Source: Gammaproteobacteria bacterium (GTDB lineage Bacteria; Pseudomonadota; Gammaproteobacteria; Steroidobacterales; Steroidobacteraceae). From it: a stretch of 23,352 nucleotides of DNA. Below, piece by piece: positions 7,694-15,479 of the stretch (its first letter is position 1; every line of letters starts with the position of its first letter). Under the pieces are notes generated by a model. It had not been told where the DNA came from. It was given only the letters and a program-made list of their open reading frames with translations, and made no database searches. Position numbers and translations under genes: made by a program. The stretch is taken from the NCBI GenBank assembly GCA_028293725.1, contig JAQGOE010000124.1, forward strand, positions 1 through 23,352, written 5' to 3'.

Positions 7694-9912
7694 GTGGGAC
7701 CTGCGCCCTGCAAAACTTGCCGTGGCACATGCACTCTCACGTGCGCGAGAGTATTGCGGGCGTCGGCTGCCAAAGCGAAATCGTAGTCCCCATCCTGGAT
7801 GACCCAACTTCGGGTTGCGCTGTCATACACCGCAAGCATTCGCGGCTCGATACCCAGCCTCACCTCGCCGCTCTCCCCACCCTGCAAGCTCACCTTTCGG
7901 AACCCGCATAGACGTTTTGGTGCCTCCCAACCAAGGCCTGCCGCATCGCCAACAGGCGATACATACAGTTGCGCTGCATATTTGCCCGCGCGGTCACCCG
8001 TATTCTTGACGGCAAATCGGACGCTCACTCCCCCGTGTTCAACCTCCGCGCCGAGCCCGGAAAGCTGGAAGCGGCTGTACGACAAACCATGTCCGAACGG
8101 GAACAGGGGCTCGAGGCGCCTGCGATCGAACCACTTGTAGCCCACCGCCGCCCCTTCGATCCGGTAGTCGACGGAAATACGCGCATTGCGCTGCTCGGGA
8201 AAGCCATCCAGTCGCGGGCGTGGCAACTGATCCAGAGAGCGCGGAAAAGTCAGGGGCAAGCGTCCGGACGGATTGACCTCACCGGTCAACACTCGCGCGA
8301 TGGCCTCTCCTCCGCTCGAGCCCGGGTACCACGCCTCCAACACGGCCGGCACCTTGCCAATCCACGGCATGAGCACGGGTCCTCCGGTCTCAAGCACCAC
8401 GATCGTTCTTGAGTTGGCTCGCGCCAACGCGGTGATCAAGGCGTCCTGATCTTCGTCGAGGCGCATCGTACCGTCGATACCCTCCGTGCTCCACTCATGA
8501 GCGAACACGATTACGGCATCGTAGTGACGCGCAAGGGTGGCAGCCGTTTTGATATCAGACCCCGAGTCATACGTCGTCCGAGCCGAGAGCCGCGCGGCCA
8601 GCGCCTGCAGGGGCGAGGAGCGAAAGTAAACCAACTTCCAGCCCTCGACCCGGGTTTCCAGCAGCGCGGTCCCGCCCGGAGGATAGACCTGAGATGAGCC
8701 GCCGCCCGAGAGAACTCCGGCATCCGCGTGGGACCCGACGACCAACACTGACCTGACATTCCCGCCCAGTGGCAGCAGGTGGCGCTCGTTCTTCAGCAGC
8801 ACCATCGATTCTTCGGCGGCTGTGCGGCTGGTGCGCGCGTGTGCTGCGAAATCGATATCCTCCGCCTTGCCCGGGTCGTCGAACAGACCATTGACGAACA
8901 TCGATCGCAGGATCCGGCCCGTCATGTCGTCGAGACGGGCGGGGGATACGTAACCATCCTCGACCGCCTCCTTCAAGGCGTCCGCGAAATACGGTGAAGC
9001 ATCGAACGGAAACCCGGACTCCTGATCCAACCCGGCATTCGCCGCGGGGATGCTCGAGTGAGTCGCTCCCCAATCCGACATCACGAACCCCTTGTAGCCC
9101 CAGTCTTTCTTCAGCACCTCATCCAGCAGCCACGGATCCTCGCAGCTGTAGACTGCGTTGATGCGGTTGTATGCACACATGATGGCGCCGGGTTGCGATA
9201 GTCCTATTGCCAGCTCAAACGCGAGCAAGTCCGACATACGCGCGGCGCGCTCGTCGATCTGCACGTTGAGAGTCGTGCGGTTGGTCTCCTGATCGTTGAG
9301 AGCGAAATGCTTGAGGGTCGAGATGATGTGATCGGACTGTATGCCGCGGATCTGTGCGGCGACGATGTTGGCGGCGAGCAGTGGATCCTCACCACCATAT
9401 TCGAAATTGCGCCCGTTGCGCGGCTCGCGCGTGAGATTGACTCCACCCGCCAGCATGACGTTGAAGCCGCTCTGGCGCGCTTCGTTGCCGATCATGCGAC
9501 CGCCGGCATACGCCAGCTCAGGATCCCAACTGGCCGCCAGGGCGAGATTGGCGGGCAAGGCAGTGCGCAGGCGGGGATGCGCTCCCGGTTGGCTCGCGAC
9601 CCCGATGCCGGCATCGGTTTCCTGGAGTGCCGGAATACCGAGCCTGGCGATGCCGCCAATGTAGCCCGCTGCCTGCTCCAGCCCACCCTCCGGCCTCTTG
9701 AAATGCTTCCACGGCGCATCCGTCGAGAAGTAGCCAAATACCAATGCGAGCTTCTCTTCCCGAGTCATGGCCGCGAGCAGCAGACGGGTGCGGGAGTCTG
9801 CATCGAGAGTTGCATCCACCCACGGCCGGTCGGGACGCGTTTGTTCCGCGGCGCCGAGCGCCGCGGACTGCAGGATCGCCACGAGAAGAGCGGGCGCCAG
9901 AACGGCAATCAT
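7690..9912 (-). CDS. Glycoside hydrolase family 3, exported beta-glycosidase
   Basis: Exported GH3 exo-beta-glycosidase (glucosidase/xylosidase type), 740 aa from ATG 9912. A Sec signal covers residues 1-22 (LAPALLVAILQSAALGAAE). The (beta/alpha)8 domain has KHFALNDQETNR (201-212) and the nucleophile D280 in GFVMSDWGATHS. The second domain has the GGGSSQVYPP turn (403-412), and HEWSTEGIDG (472-481) supplies likely acid/base glutamates (E473 or E477). A FnIII-like domain with FPFGHGLSYSRF at its start closes the protein. The frame is open upstream to 10284, but that stretch is not GH3-like and lacks a signal. An in-frame TTG at 9921 has GGGGAG at good spacing and is an alternative start. It is the first gene of a two-gene operon with the esterase. 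Substrate specificity is not determinable by eye. Confidence 0.93.
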   Translation of the reverse strand: MIAVLAPALLVAILQSAALGAAEQTRPDRPWVDATLDADSRTRLLLAAMTREEKLALVFGYFSTDAPWKHFKRPEGGLEQAAGYIGGIARLGIPALQETDAGIGVASQPGAHPRLRTALPANLALAASWDPELAYAGGRMIGNEARQSGFNVMLAGGVNLTREPRNGRNFEYGGEDPLLAANIVAAQIRGIQSDHIISTLKHFALNDQETNRTTLNVQIDERAARMSDLLAFELAIGLSQPGAIMCAYNRINAVYSCEDPWLLDEVLKKDWGYKGFVMSDWGATHSSIPAANAGLDQESGFPFDASPYFADALKEAVEDGYVSPARLDDMTGRILRSMFVNGLFDDPGKAEDIDFAAHARTSRTAAEESMVLLKNERHLLPLGGNVRSVLVVGSHADAGVLSGGGSSQVYPPGGTALLETRVEGWKLVYFRSSPLQALAARLSARTTYDSGSDIKTAATLARHYDAVIVFAHEWSTEGIDGTMRLDEDQDALITALARANSRTIVVLETGGPVLMPWIGKVPAVLEAWYPGSSGGEAIARVLTGEVNPSGRLPLTFPRSLDQLPRPRLDGFPEQRNARISVDYRIEGAAVGYKWFDRRRLEPLFPFGHGLSYSRFQLSGLGAEVEHGGVSVRFAVKNTGDRAGKYAAQLYVSPVGDAAGLGWEAPKRLCGFRKVSLQGGESGEVRLGIEPRMLAVYDSATRSWVIQDGDYDFALAADARNTLAHVRVHVPRQVLQGAGPT

Positions 9913-10293
9913 TCGAGTCAACTTGAAGCTCCCCGGAATCACGATCAGGCGCCGAATGCGCGCCGTGCATGGTGCGGTCTGAACCCATCCGACATCAAGA
10001 CATGCCCGAATGGACGTGGGACACAAGCAAATTGATAAGCCAGCGCGCCCCAATGCCCTGGTGCGCTCCTCACGCGGGCACCGTCGGACCTGCCATTTTG
10101 AACATGACGCACGTCCAAAAATGACATCTGGCGGTTCCCCCGCACGCGTCAAGAGGTCGGGCACTGAAGGCTTGGTTAACCCAGCTTCTTGAATGACGTG
10201 GCCAGCGACAGGTGCACGTTGTCGCGAACGCTGAAGGGCGGGCTTGCTGATATAGCCAGTGTACCACCCCGTGCTCGCTGTCAAAGCGCGCGA
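9913..10293. promoter_or_regulatory. Leader/control region of the GH3-esterase operon
   Basis: No gene seen here. The segment lies between the GH3 start and the kinase stop, both minus strand. It contains one copy of the dyad element found again near 11931 (annotated separately at 10081-10131). On the minus strand it also has a TTGACA (10279-10284) with a TACACT (10258-10263) 15 bp downstream. The spacing is short, so this promoter is only a suggestion. No obvious terminator hairpin for the kinase gene was recognised. Confidence 0.4.
10081..10131. repeat. Dyad-symmetric direct-repeat element, copy A
   Basis: Aligns without gaps to 11931-11981 with about 42 of 51 identical bases by eye; flanks do not align. 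Within it, TGCCATTTTGAA (10091-10102) and CCAAAAATGACA (10115-10126) form an imperfect inverted repeat with 8 of 12 positions paired and a 12-bp spacer. It lies about 180 bp upstream of the GH3 start. Conservation between two promoter regions and dyad symmetry suggest a regulator-binding site. The regulator is unknown. Confidence 0.65.
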
Positions 10294-11646
10294 TCACCTA
10301 CTCGAAAGCGCGCCGCGTGCCGGCAACGCGCGCAACGACTCGAGGGAGCGCACGCACAACTCTCGAAATTCCTCGCTCAACGTGGACTCATCGACCAGGC
10401 GTTTCCAATAGCTCTCGGCCAGGGAGCGCGCCCGCGACCAGACGGGAAGCCACGCCGATCGAGGTGCCGGAGGCTCGAAGACGCGTGGCACGATCTGATC
10501 GTTCTGGGGCGCAAACAACATCGGCAGCATGTCATAAACGGGAGCTAGCTTGAACGGCCCCTCATAGTCATCGAACAGGGTGATATTGCCGAAGTGTCGA
10601 TCTGTGTTCGCAATGAGTGCGCCAAACGCATCGAGCAGACGGATTTGATCGACATCGGACGCGGACAGCAAGCGATCGTTTGCCAGGCGGTCCGCCGCGG
10701 CCGTCCACGAGTCGAGTTGGCCGTATCGACTGGCGTCCAGTGCGAAGAGCGAAACGGTGCTGCGCCGACCTTCGCGCCCGACTCGATCGAACCGCTCGCA
10801 CTGTAGAAAAACCCGCTCATCGTACTCGAGCAACTCCGATCGGCAGGCATCGATACCGTGCTCGCCCAGCACACGATGCGCCAGAAATTCAGCCCTGAGC
10901 AGATCCCCCCAGCGCCGGCCGGTCACGATCGACTGCGGCGGAGAGAACTTGACGATGACCGCGGTTTGTTGCGTGTTGTGTCCGACTCGCGCCGTGAACT
11001 TGGGCTGTTCGCCTTGAGCGGAGGATCCTGGCGGCGCTCCTGCCATCGAGAGAGTAGCGTACCGCGGGTACTCGCTCGCTCGCGCGTCCTGCGGTACGAG
11101 CGGCGCGGCTTGTACGCCAGCGAGATACCGATCCATGGACTCAGCTCCCACAATGAGTGCCCCCGTCATGTCGGGAGCGCGCTGTGTCAGAAAGACCAGG
11201 GCGTGCTCATCGGTCCAGTCGACGACCCGAGCCGGCAGGCTCAACTCGGGAAATGCTCCGGGAACCGCCCTGCCCAGAAATCCGCCGGGACGGACATCCT
11301 GGAGAAAATAAGGAATGCCTTCGAAAAGCTGTTGAATGCGCGGCCGCCCCGCCGCCACGTAGTAGCTGTCGCGCTCGAGGGCCTCGAGCATTCCCAACTC
11401 GTGAACAACACCGCTCTCGTCAACGCGAAACAAAGGCCAGCGCGAGCCAATCGCGCCGATATCTCTACGCAACCCATATCGAGCCCCTTTGGTCTTCCCT
11501 ATGCGCAGGACACGCTGATTCCGCTCCAGCGCGCGCAATGCCCGCAGAACGGTAGGCTCCGAGTCGCCTAGGGACTGGGCCAGCTCAAGGGTCGACCTCG
11601 GACCCGAGCGAAGCATCGGCAATAGCGTCTCTGTGATGCGATCCAT
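10294..11646 (-). CDS. yjjJ: HipA-family Ser/Thr kinase, YjjJ type (solo, with fused winged helix)
   Basis: Cytosolic HipA-like kinase, 450 aa, the length of the YjjJ group. Residues 1-60 form a winged-helix domain (STLELAQSLGDSEPTVLRAL), replacing a separate HipB-type antitoxin. The kinase part keeps a G-loop SSAQGEQPKF (208-217) whose S209 aligns with the autophosphorylated serine of E. coli HipA. It also has the ATP lysine in IVKFSPP (K233), the catalytic loop ANTDRHFGNI with D349 and N354, and the metal Asp D372 in PVYDMLP, so it looks active. No hipB or hipS gene adjoins it. Targets are unknown; HipA relatives phosphorylate aminoacyl-tRNA synthetases. It lies alone between two carbohydrate operons and is flanked by two copies of a dyad repeat. 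ATG 11646 has only a weak Shine-Dalgarno. Confidence 0.88.
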   Translation of the reverse strand: MDRITETLLPMLRSGPRSTLELAQSLGDSEPTVLRALRALERNQRVLRIGKTKGARYGLRRDIGAIGSRWPLFRVDESGVVHELGMLEALERDSYYVAAGRPRIQQLFEGIPYFLQDVRPGGFLGRAVPGAFPELSLPARVVDWTDEHALVFLTQRAPDMTGALIVGAESMDRYLAGVQAAPLVPQDARASEYPRYATLSMAGAPPGSSAQGEQPKFTARVGHNTQQTAVIVKFSPPQSIVTGRRWGDLLRAEFLAHRVLGEHGIDACRSELLEYDERVFLQCERFDRVGREGRRSTVSLFALDASRYGQLDSWTAAADRLANDRLLSASDVDQIRLLDAFGALIANTDRHFGNITLFDDYEGPFKLAPVYDMLPMLFAPQNDQIVPRVFEPPAPRSAWLPVWSRARSLAESYWKRLVDESTLSEEFRELCVRSLESLRALPARGALSSR

Positions 11647-11664
11647 GACGAGATTATTGACGAA

Positions 11665-11672
11665 ATTATAAT
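11665..11672 (-). promoter_or_regulatory. Candidate -10 box and palindrome of the kinase gene
   Basis: On the minus strand, TATAAT (11665-11670) lies about 18 bp before the kinase ATG, within the 8-bp palindrome ATTATAAT. The surrounding 11655-11700 is strongly AT-rich. The inferred transcript would have a leader of only about 10 bases. No good -35 was seen. Overlap of a palindrome with the -10 would suit autorepression by the fused winged helix, but this is inference. Confidence 0.4.
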
Positions 11673-11930
11673 ATACTTCAAGCGTTGATTATATTTGAGA
11701 AAAGTACACTACGACGAGAATAATGACTAGAAAAGTACAATACTGGCCGACCTGAGATAGCCACGAGAGCGGGATCCGCCGCATAGGCAAGCCTGTGCTC
11801 AGGCCGCTTGGAACTTCGCCAAATCCCGACCCGGGCCGATGTAGTGCACTCCCGGGCATCGAGACGCACGCAGTGTCAAACCGGGTGCCCACATCCCACG
11901 CACGAAGCAACGTGTCGCCGCCCGAGTAAG

Positions 11931-11981
11931 CCGTCGGGCATGCCATTTTTGGCATGGCTCACGTCCAGAAATGACATGTGG
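11931..11981. repeat. Dyad-symmetric direct-repeat element, copy B
   Basis: Second copy of the element at 10081-10131, same orientation. Here the dyad is better: TGCCATTTTTGG (11941-11952) against CCAGAAATGACA (11965-11976), 10 of 12 positions paired with a 12-bp spacer. It lies about 280 bp upstream of the receptor start and about 290 bp upstream of the kinase start on the other strand. Confidence 0.65.
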
Positions 11982-12075
11982 TGAGGTCCAACGCGAGCCT
12001 TTGCACGCAGCGGTGTTGGACCCATTACTCTTTACGACATGGCTCGCGGCTACAAATTCATTGGCCTAGTTATGT

Positions 12076-12089
12076 TGGTAGCGCTACCG
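12076..12089. promoter_or_regulatory. LacI-family-type operator palindrome
   Basis: TGGTAGCGCTACCG holds a perfect 12-bp palindrome, GGTAGCGCTACC, with the central CG typical of LacI/GalR operators. It resembles the TGGTAGCGCTAACA box I recall for xylan/xylose-responsive receptor genes in Xanthomonas (from memory). It is 170 bp upstream of the receptor start. No LacI-family gene is in the window, so the regulator would act from elsewhere. Confidence 0.6.
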
Positions 12090-12136
12090 TGAAATCAGGC
12101 CAGGACGTACGGTAAGCCGCGCCCCGAGTCGACCGG

Positions 12137-12178
12137 CCGCAAATGTTCACCGCTTCTTATAAATAAGGACATTTGGGG
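12137..12178. promoter_or_regulatory. Inverted repeat bracketing a TATAAA, receptor promoter candidate
   Basis: CCGCAAATGTTC (12137-12148) and GGACATTTGGGG (12167-12178) pair at 10 of 12 positions around an 18-bp AT-rich spacer containing TATAAA (12158-12163). The right arm continues into GCATGACTGG and resembles part of the dyad repeat copies A and B. A repressor bound here would cover a -10 element. No canonical -35 is present. RNA hairpin formation is an alternative reading. Confidence 0.4.
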
Positions 12179-12256
12179 CATGACTGGCCGGAGCGCCCGA
12201 CTGGCGAAGGTCGGGTCAAGGTGGCAGGGGTTTAAATTGTCAGTGAGGGGGAAGTC

Positions 12257-15200
12257 GTGGTTTCAAAGAAGCACAACTCGGTGCCGGTTGGTCAGTTCTC
12301 GCTAGTCGAGCTGGCCGTGCAGCGCGCAATGCGGCAACACGGTCGAATCTTGGCACTTGGAGCGCTGAGTCTCCTGGCGTCGTCGTCGCCGGCCTTGGCC
12401 GCCGACGAGGTTGCGGCCGCGGACAACACCAGTTCCAGCTCATCCAAGCCCGGTGATGTGCTGAGCGAGGTTGTCGTATCGAGTCAGCGCATGGCCTTGG
12501 ACTCGGCGCAGCACATCAAAGAACTCTCCGACCAGATCGTCGATTCGATCGTCGCGGAGGATATCGGCAAGCTGCCCGATCGTTCCGTCATGGAAGTCTT
12601 GCAGCGTGTCCCCGGCATCAGCATCGATCACACCTACCGCGACATCGCCGGCAAACTGGATCCGGAACACTTCCAGGTGGAAGGGTCTGGCTTGACGATC
12701 CGGGGGCTGACCTATGTCCGCTCCGAGATCAATGGCCGCGATAGCTTCACCGCCAATGGCGGGCGCTCGCTCAGCTTCGATGACGTGCCGCCGGAGCTGT
12801 TGGCCGGGCTCGATGTCTTCAAGAACCCTACAGCCGATCAGATCGAAGGAGGACTGGGGGGGCTCGTCAATCTGCGTACGGCGAGGCCGCTCGACTTCGC
12901 CGACGCCCGAATCAGCGGTACGGTGCAAGGCACCTGGGGCGATCTCAGTCGCGGCAATGTCAAGCCCTCGGCATCCCTGCTTCTCAGCAATCGCTGGAAC
13001 ACGGGTATCGGCGACATCGGCGTACTCGCGGACATCGCCTACGCCGAAGTCCTGCAACGGACCGATGCCGTGGAAGGAGCTCCGTTTTTCCCCCGTGTCT
13101 CGAGCCTGGAACCCAACAGTACCTGGATTCCAGCGGGCCAGACGGTGTGGGTCCCGGGTGGCCCCATCTCATTTCGCTCGCAGCAATTCAAGCGCACGCG
13201 CGAAGGTGTCTATACCGCAGTGCAGTGGCGCCCGAGCGAGAGCGTGGACACCACGCTCAGCTATTTCGGTTCGTCCTACAAGTTCCACTGGGATGAGAGC
13301 GCCATCTACTCCGGATACAACTCCTACAACCTTCAGCCGGCCCCGGGAACCAACTTCACGTACAACCCGGCCGGAGTGTTCACCTCGGGCACCTTCGCCG
13401 ATACCTCGGACAACGGGTTGAACCAGGGTCTGTCGTTCGGGGATGACACCCGTTCGGCGGATCGGCGTTCGGTTACCTCCGATTTGTCGTTGAATCTGAA
13501 TTGGCATCCGACGGACCGGCTCAGGCTCAAAACCGATCTGCAGCTGGTGCGCAGCAATACTCATGCTGACGACTACACCGTCGGGCTTGCGATGAACGTA
13601 CCCACTGAGACGCTCAGTTTGCGCGGAAACAATCTGCCGTCCGTGTCGCTTCCGCCAGGGTTTCTTACGAACCCTGCCAACTACTACGGGGCGTTCACCC
13701 AGGATGGCCAGAGCTTTTCCCACGGCAAGGAGTGGGCTTGGCGTGAGGATGTCGACTACGATCTGGGCAGTGGCTTTTTCAGGAACCTCAGCGCCGGGGT
13801 GCGCGCGTCCGACCGCAGTGCACAGACCGATCTGACGGAGCCGGGGAACGGCTATAACTGGCAAGCGGTCAGCCAGACCTGGATGCTCGGTTGGAATCTG
13901 CCCAACCTCGCTCAGCTGAGTCAGTATCCGATAGCGTCCCGCGTGACGGCCTTCTCGAATTTCTTCAACGGCCAAACATCGCTGCCGAGCTCAGTGATAT
14001 TCCCGGCGCCCTCGGTGGCTAGCCCGGCGGGTATCGCCCAGCTCCAGGGCATCCGGACCGCGCTCTGCCAGAAGCTCAACCCGACCTGTAACTACGCCTT
14101 CACGCTTGGAGCGTTTGATCCGGCGGCCGCGGCGGGATCTCTCCCATTGGGTGGCCTCAACAGGCAGGACGAACACACCTATGCCACGTACTTGAAGCTC
14201 TCGTTCGGTTCCGCGGTCGGAGGCTTGCCCTACGATGGGAATGTGGGTGTACGCGTCGTTCGCACCCTCGATACCTCGGACGGCTTCACGACGATGGGGC
14301 CGTTCCTGGCCGGTAACCTGGCGAACAATATCCCAGCGGGAGGATTCGCGTTCTTCTCCGGTTTCTCAACGCCGTTGAGCGTCAAGAATGATTACACGGA
14401 CGTCCTGCCCAGTCTCAACCTGCGCTTGCATTGGGCTGAGCACCTGCAGTCGCGTCTTGCCATCTCGGAAGGGATGGCGCGTCCGGATTTCTCCCAGTTG
14501 CAGGCCTTCAACACCCTGAGCGCTCAAATCAACCAGAACGTCAAAACCCCGGGCCCGCACGATGTGTGCGCGATCCTTTCGGGCCAGACGAGCTACACTT
14601 GCGAGACTTTCACCGGCAGCCAGAACGGCCACCCCGAGCTGAGGCCGACGAAGGCATTTCAGGTCGATGGAACGCTCGAATGGTACTTCGCGCAAAGCGG
14701 TTCCTTGACTGCCGATGTGTTCTATAAGCACCTGACCAACATCATTGTCAACCGAGTGATCACCCCGTCGGTTACCGATACGGCAGGCGTCTCGCATGTC
14801 TTCACTACGACCGGACCGGTCAATGGCGCGCGCGGCGATTTGAAAGGCGCGGAGGTCGCTTACCAGCAATACTTTGACTTCCTGCCCAAGCTGCTGCACG
14901 GCTTCGGTACGCAACTGAATTTCACGTACATCAACAGCCACCAGAGTGTGGATAACCCGCCGACCGGCACCTATTGCCAATCCTTCGATACTTTCGGCAT
15001 CAATCTCAATGGTTGCGATACGGATGGGCGCTCGTTCGGCAACCTGCCCTTGGCGAACATATCGAAGTACGCTTACAACGTGGCTCTGCTTTATGACAGG
15101 GGCCCGGTCTCCGCGCGCCTTGCCTACAGCTGGCGCAGCAAGTATTTGCTGGGAACGAACGTCTACCCACTCCAGGGCACCAATGGGACCGTTACCGACC

Positions 15201-15457
15201 CCAATAGCACCGATCCCAACCACCAATACGGTCAACAGAATGTGACATGGGGTGTGCCGGTGTTTGGGGACGCTTACGGCGAGCTCGATGCCTCGGTGTT
15301 CTACAACTTCACTTCCCACGTCACCCTCGGGTTCCAGGCGCTGAACCTGACGGATTCGATGTACCGAACGCTGGCACAGCAGCATATCGGTACGTACCCT
15401 TTCGAGTGGTATAGCAGCGGGCGGACGTTCTCGGTGCAGTTGCGCGCTACATTGTGA
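12257..15457 (+). CDS. TonB-dependent receptor (large, glycan-locus type)
   Basis: Outer-membrane TonB-dependent transporter, 1066 aa. GTG start with GAGGGGGAAG just upstream. The long n-region signal peptide ends at SSSPALA (about residue 49), as common in these receptors. A TonB-box-like SEVVVSSQR lies at 70-78. The plug is at about 85-210, with VAEDIGKLPDRSVMEVLQRV, then PGISIDH, LTIRGLTYVRSEINGRD, DVFKNPTADQIEGGLGG and LVNLRTARPLDF. The remainder is a 22-strand-type barrel with alternating aromatic segments, ending RTFSVQLRATL. Length and plug place it with carbohydrate-type receptors of Xanthomonadales and Caulobacterales. It is 22 bp upstream of two halogenase-like genes, a linkage known in those groups. 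Import of either the halogenase substrate or a glycan is possible. Regulation is probably by the dyads upstream. Confidence 0.95.
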   Translation: MVSKKHNSVPVGQFSLVELAVQRAMRQHGRILALGALSLLASSSPALAADEVAAADNTSSSSSKPGDVLSEVVVSSQRMALDSAQHIKELSDQIVDSIVAEDIGKLPDRSVMEVLQRVPGISIDHTYRDIAGKLDPEHFQVEGSGLTIRGLTYVRSEINGRDSFTANGGRSLSFDDVPPELLAGLDVFKNPTADQIEGGLGGLVNLRTARPLDFADARISGTVQGTWGDLSRGNVKPSASLLLSNRWNTGIGDIGVLADIAYAEVLQRTDAVEGAPFFPRVSSLEPNSTWIPAGQTVWVPGGPISFRSQQFKRTREGVYTAVQWRPSESVDTTLSYFGSSYKFHWDESAIYSGYNSYNLQPAPGTNFTYNPAGVFTSGTFADTSDNGLNQGLSFGDDTRSADRRSVTSDLSLNLNWHPTDRLRLKTDLQLVRSNTHADDYTVGLAMNVPTETLSLRGNNLPSVSLPPGFLTNPANYYGAFTQDGQSFSHGKEWAWREDVDYDLGSGFFRNLSAGVRASDRSAQTDLTEPGNGYNWQAVSQTWMLGWNLPNLAQLSQYPIASRVTAFSNFFNGQTSLPSSVIFPAPSVASPAGIAQLQGIRTALCQKLNPTCNYAFTLGAFDPAAAAGSLPLGGLNRQDEHTYATYLKLSFGSAVGGLPYDGNVGVRVVRTLDTSDGFTTMGPFLAGNLANNIPAGGFAFFSGFSTPLSVKNDYTDVLPSLNLRLHWAEHLQSRLAISEGMARPDFSQLQAFNTLSAQINQNVKTPGPHDVCAILSGQTSYTCETFTGSQNGHPELRPTKAFQVDGTLEWYFAQSGSLTADVFYKHLTNIIVNRVITPSVTDTAGVSHVFTTTGPVNGARGDLKGAEVAYQQYFDFLPKLLHGFGTQLNFTYINSHQSVDNPPTGTYCQSFDTFGINLNGCDTDGRSFGNLPLANISKYAYNVALLYDRGPVSARLAYSWRSKYLLGTNVYPLQGTNGTVTDPNSTDPNHQYGQQNVTWGVPVFGDAYGELDASVFYNFTSHVTLGFQALNLTDSMYRTLAQQHIGTYPFEWYSSGRTFSVQLRATL

Positions 15458-15479
15458 GACAGGCTCCTGAGGTTGCGTC

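Larger units (their letters stand above)
11647..12256. promoter_or_regulatory. Long control region between kinase and receptor/halogenase operon
   Basis: About 610 bp without a supported gene; short open frames here have no recognisable protein features. It contains, in order, the AT-rich kinase promoter, dyad repeat copy B (11931-11981), a partial related stretch GACATGGCTCGCGG at 12037-12050, a LacI-type palindrome (12077-12088), and a longer inverted repeat around a TATAAA (12137-12178). The density of dyads marks it as a complex promoter for the receptor gene at 12257. Confidence 0.6.

Noticed and set aside
9913..10284. N-terminal extension of the GH3 protein
   Set aside because: The extension shows no GH3 or signal features; a clear signal peptide begins at 9912 and the region holds a conserved dyad element.
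11689..11955. 88-codon minus-strand frame in the kinase/receptor intergenic region
   Set aside because: No domain, no convincing ribosome-binding site, and it overlaps the dyad element; treated as non-coding.
10081..11981. Insertion sequence or transposon carrying the kinase gene
   Set aside because: The flanking elements are direct, not inverted, repeats; no transposase or target-site duplication is visible, and the repeats themselves look like operators.
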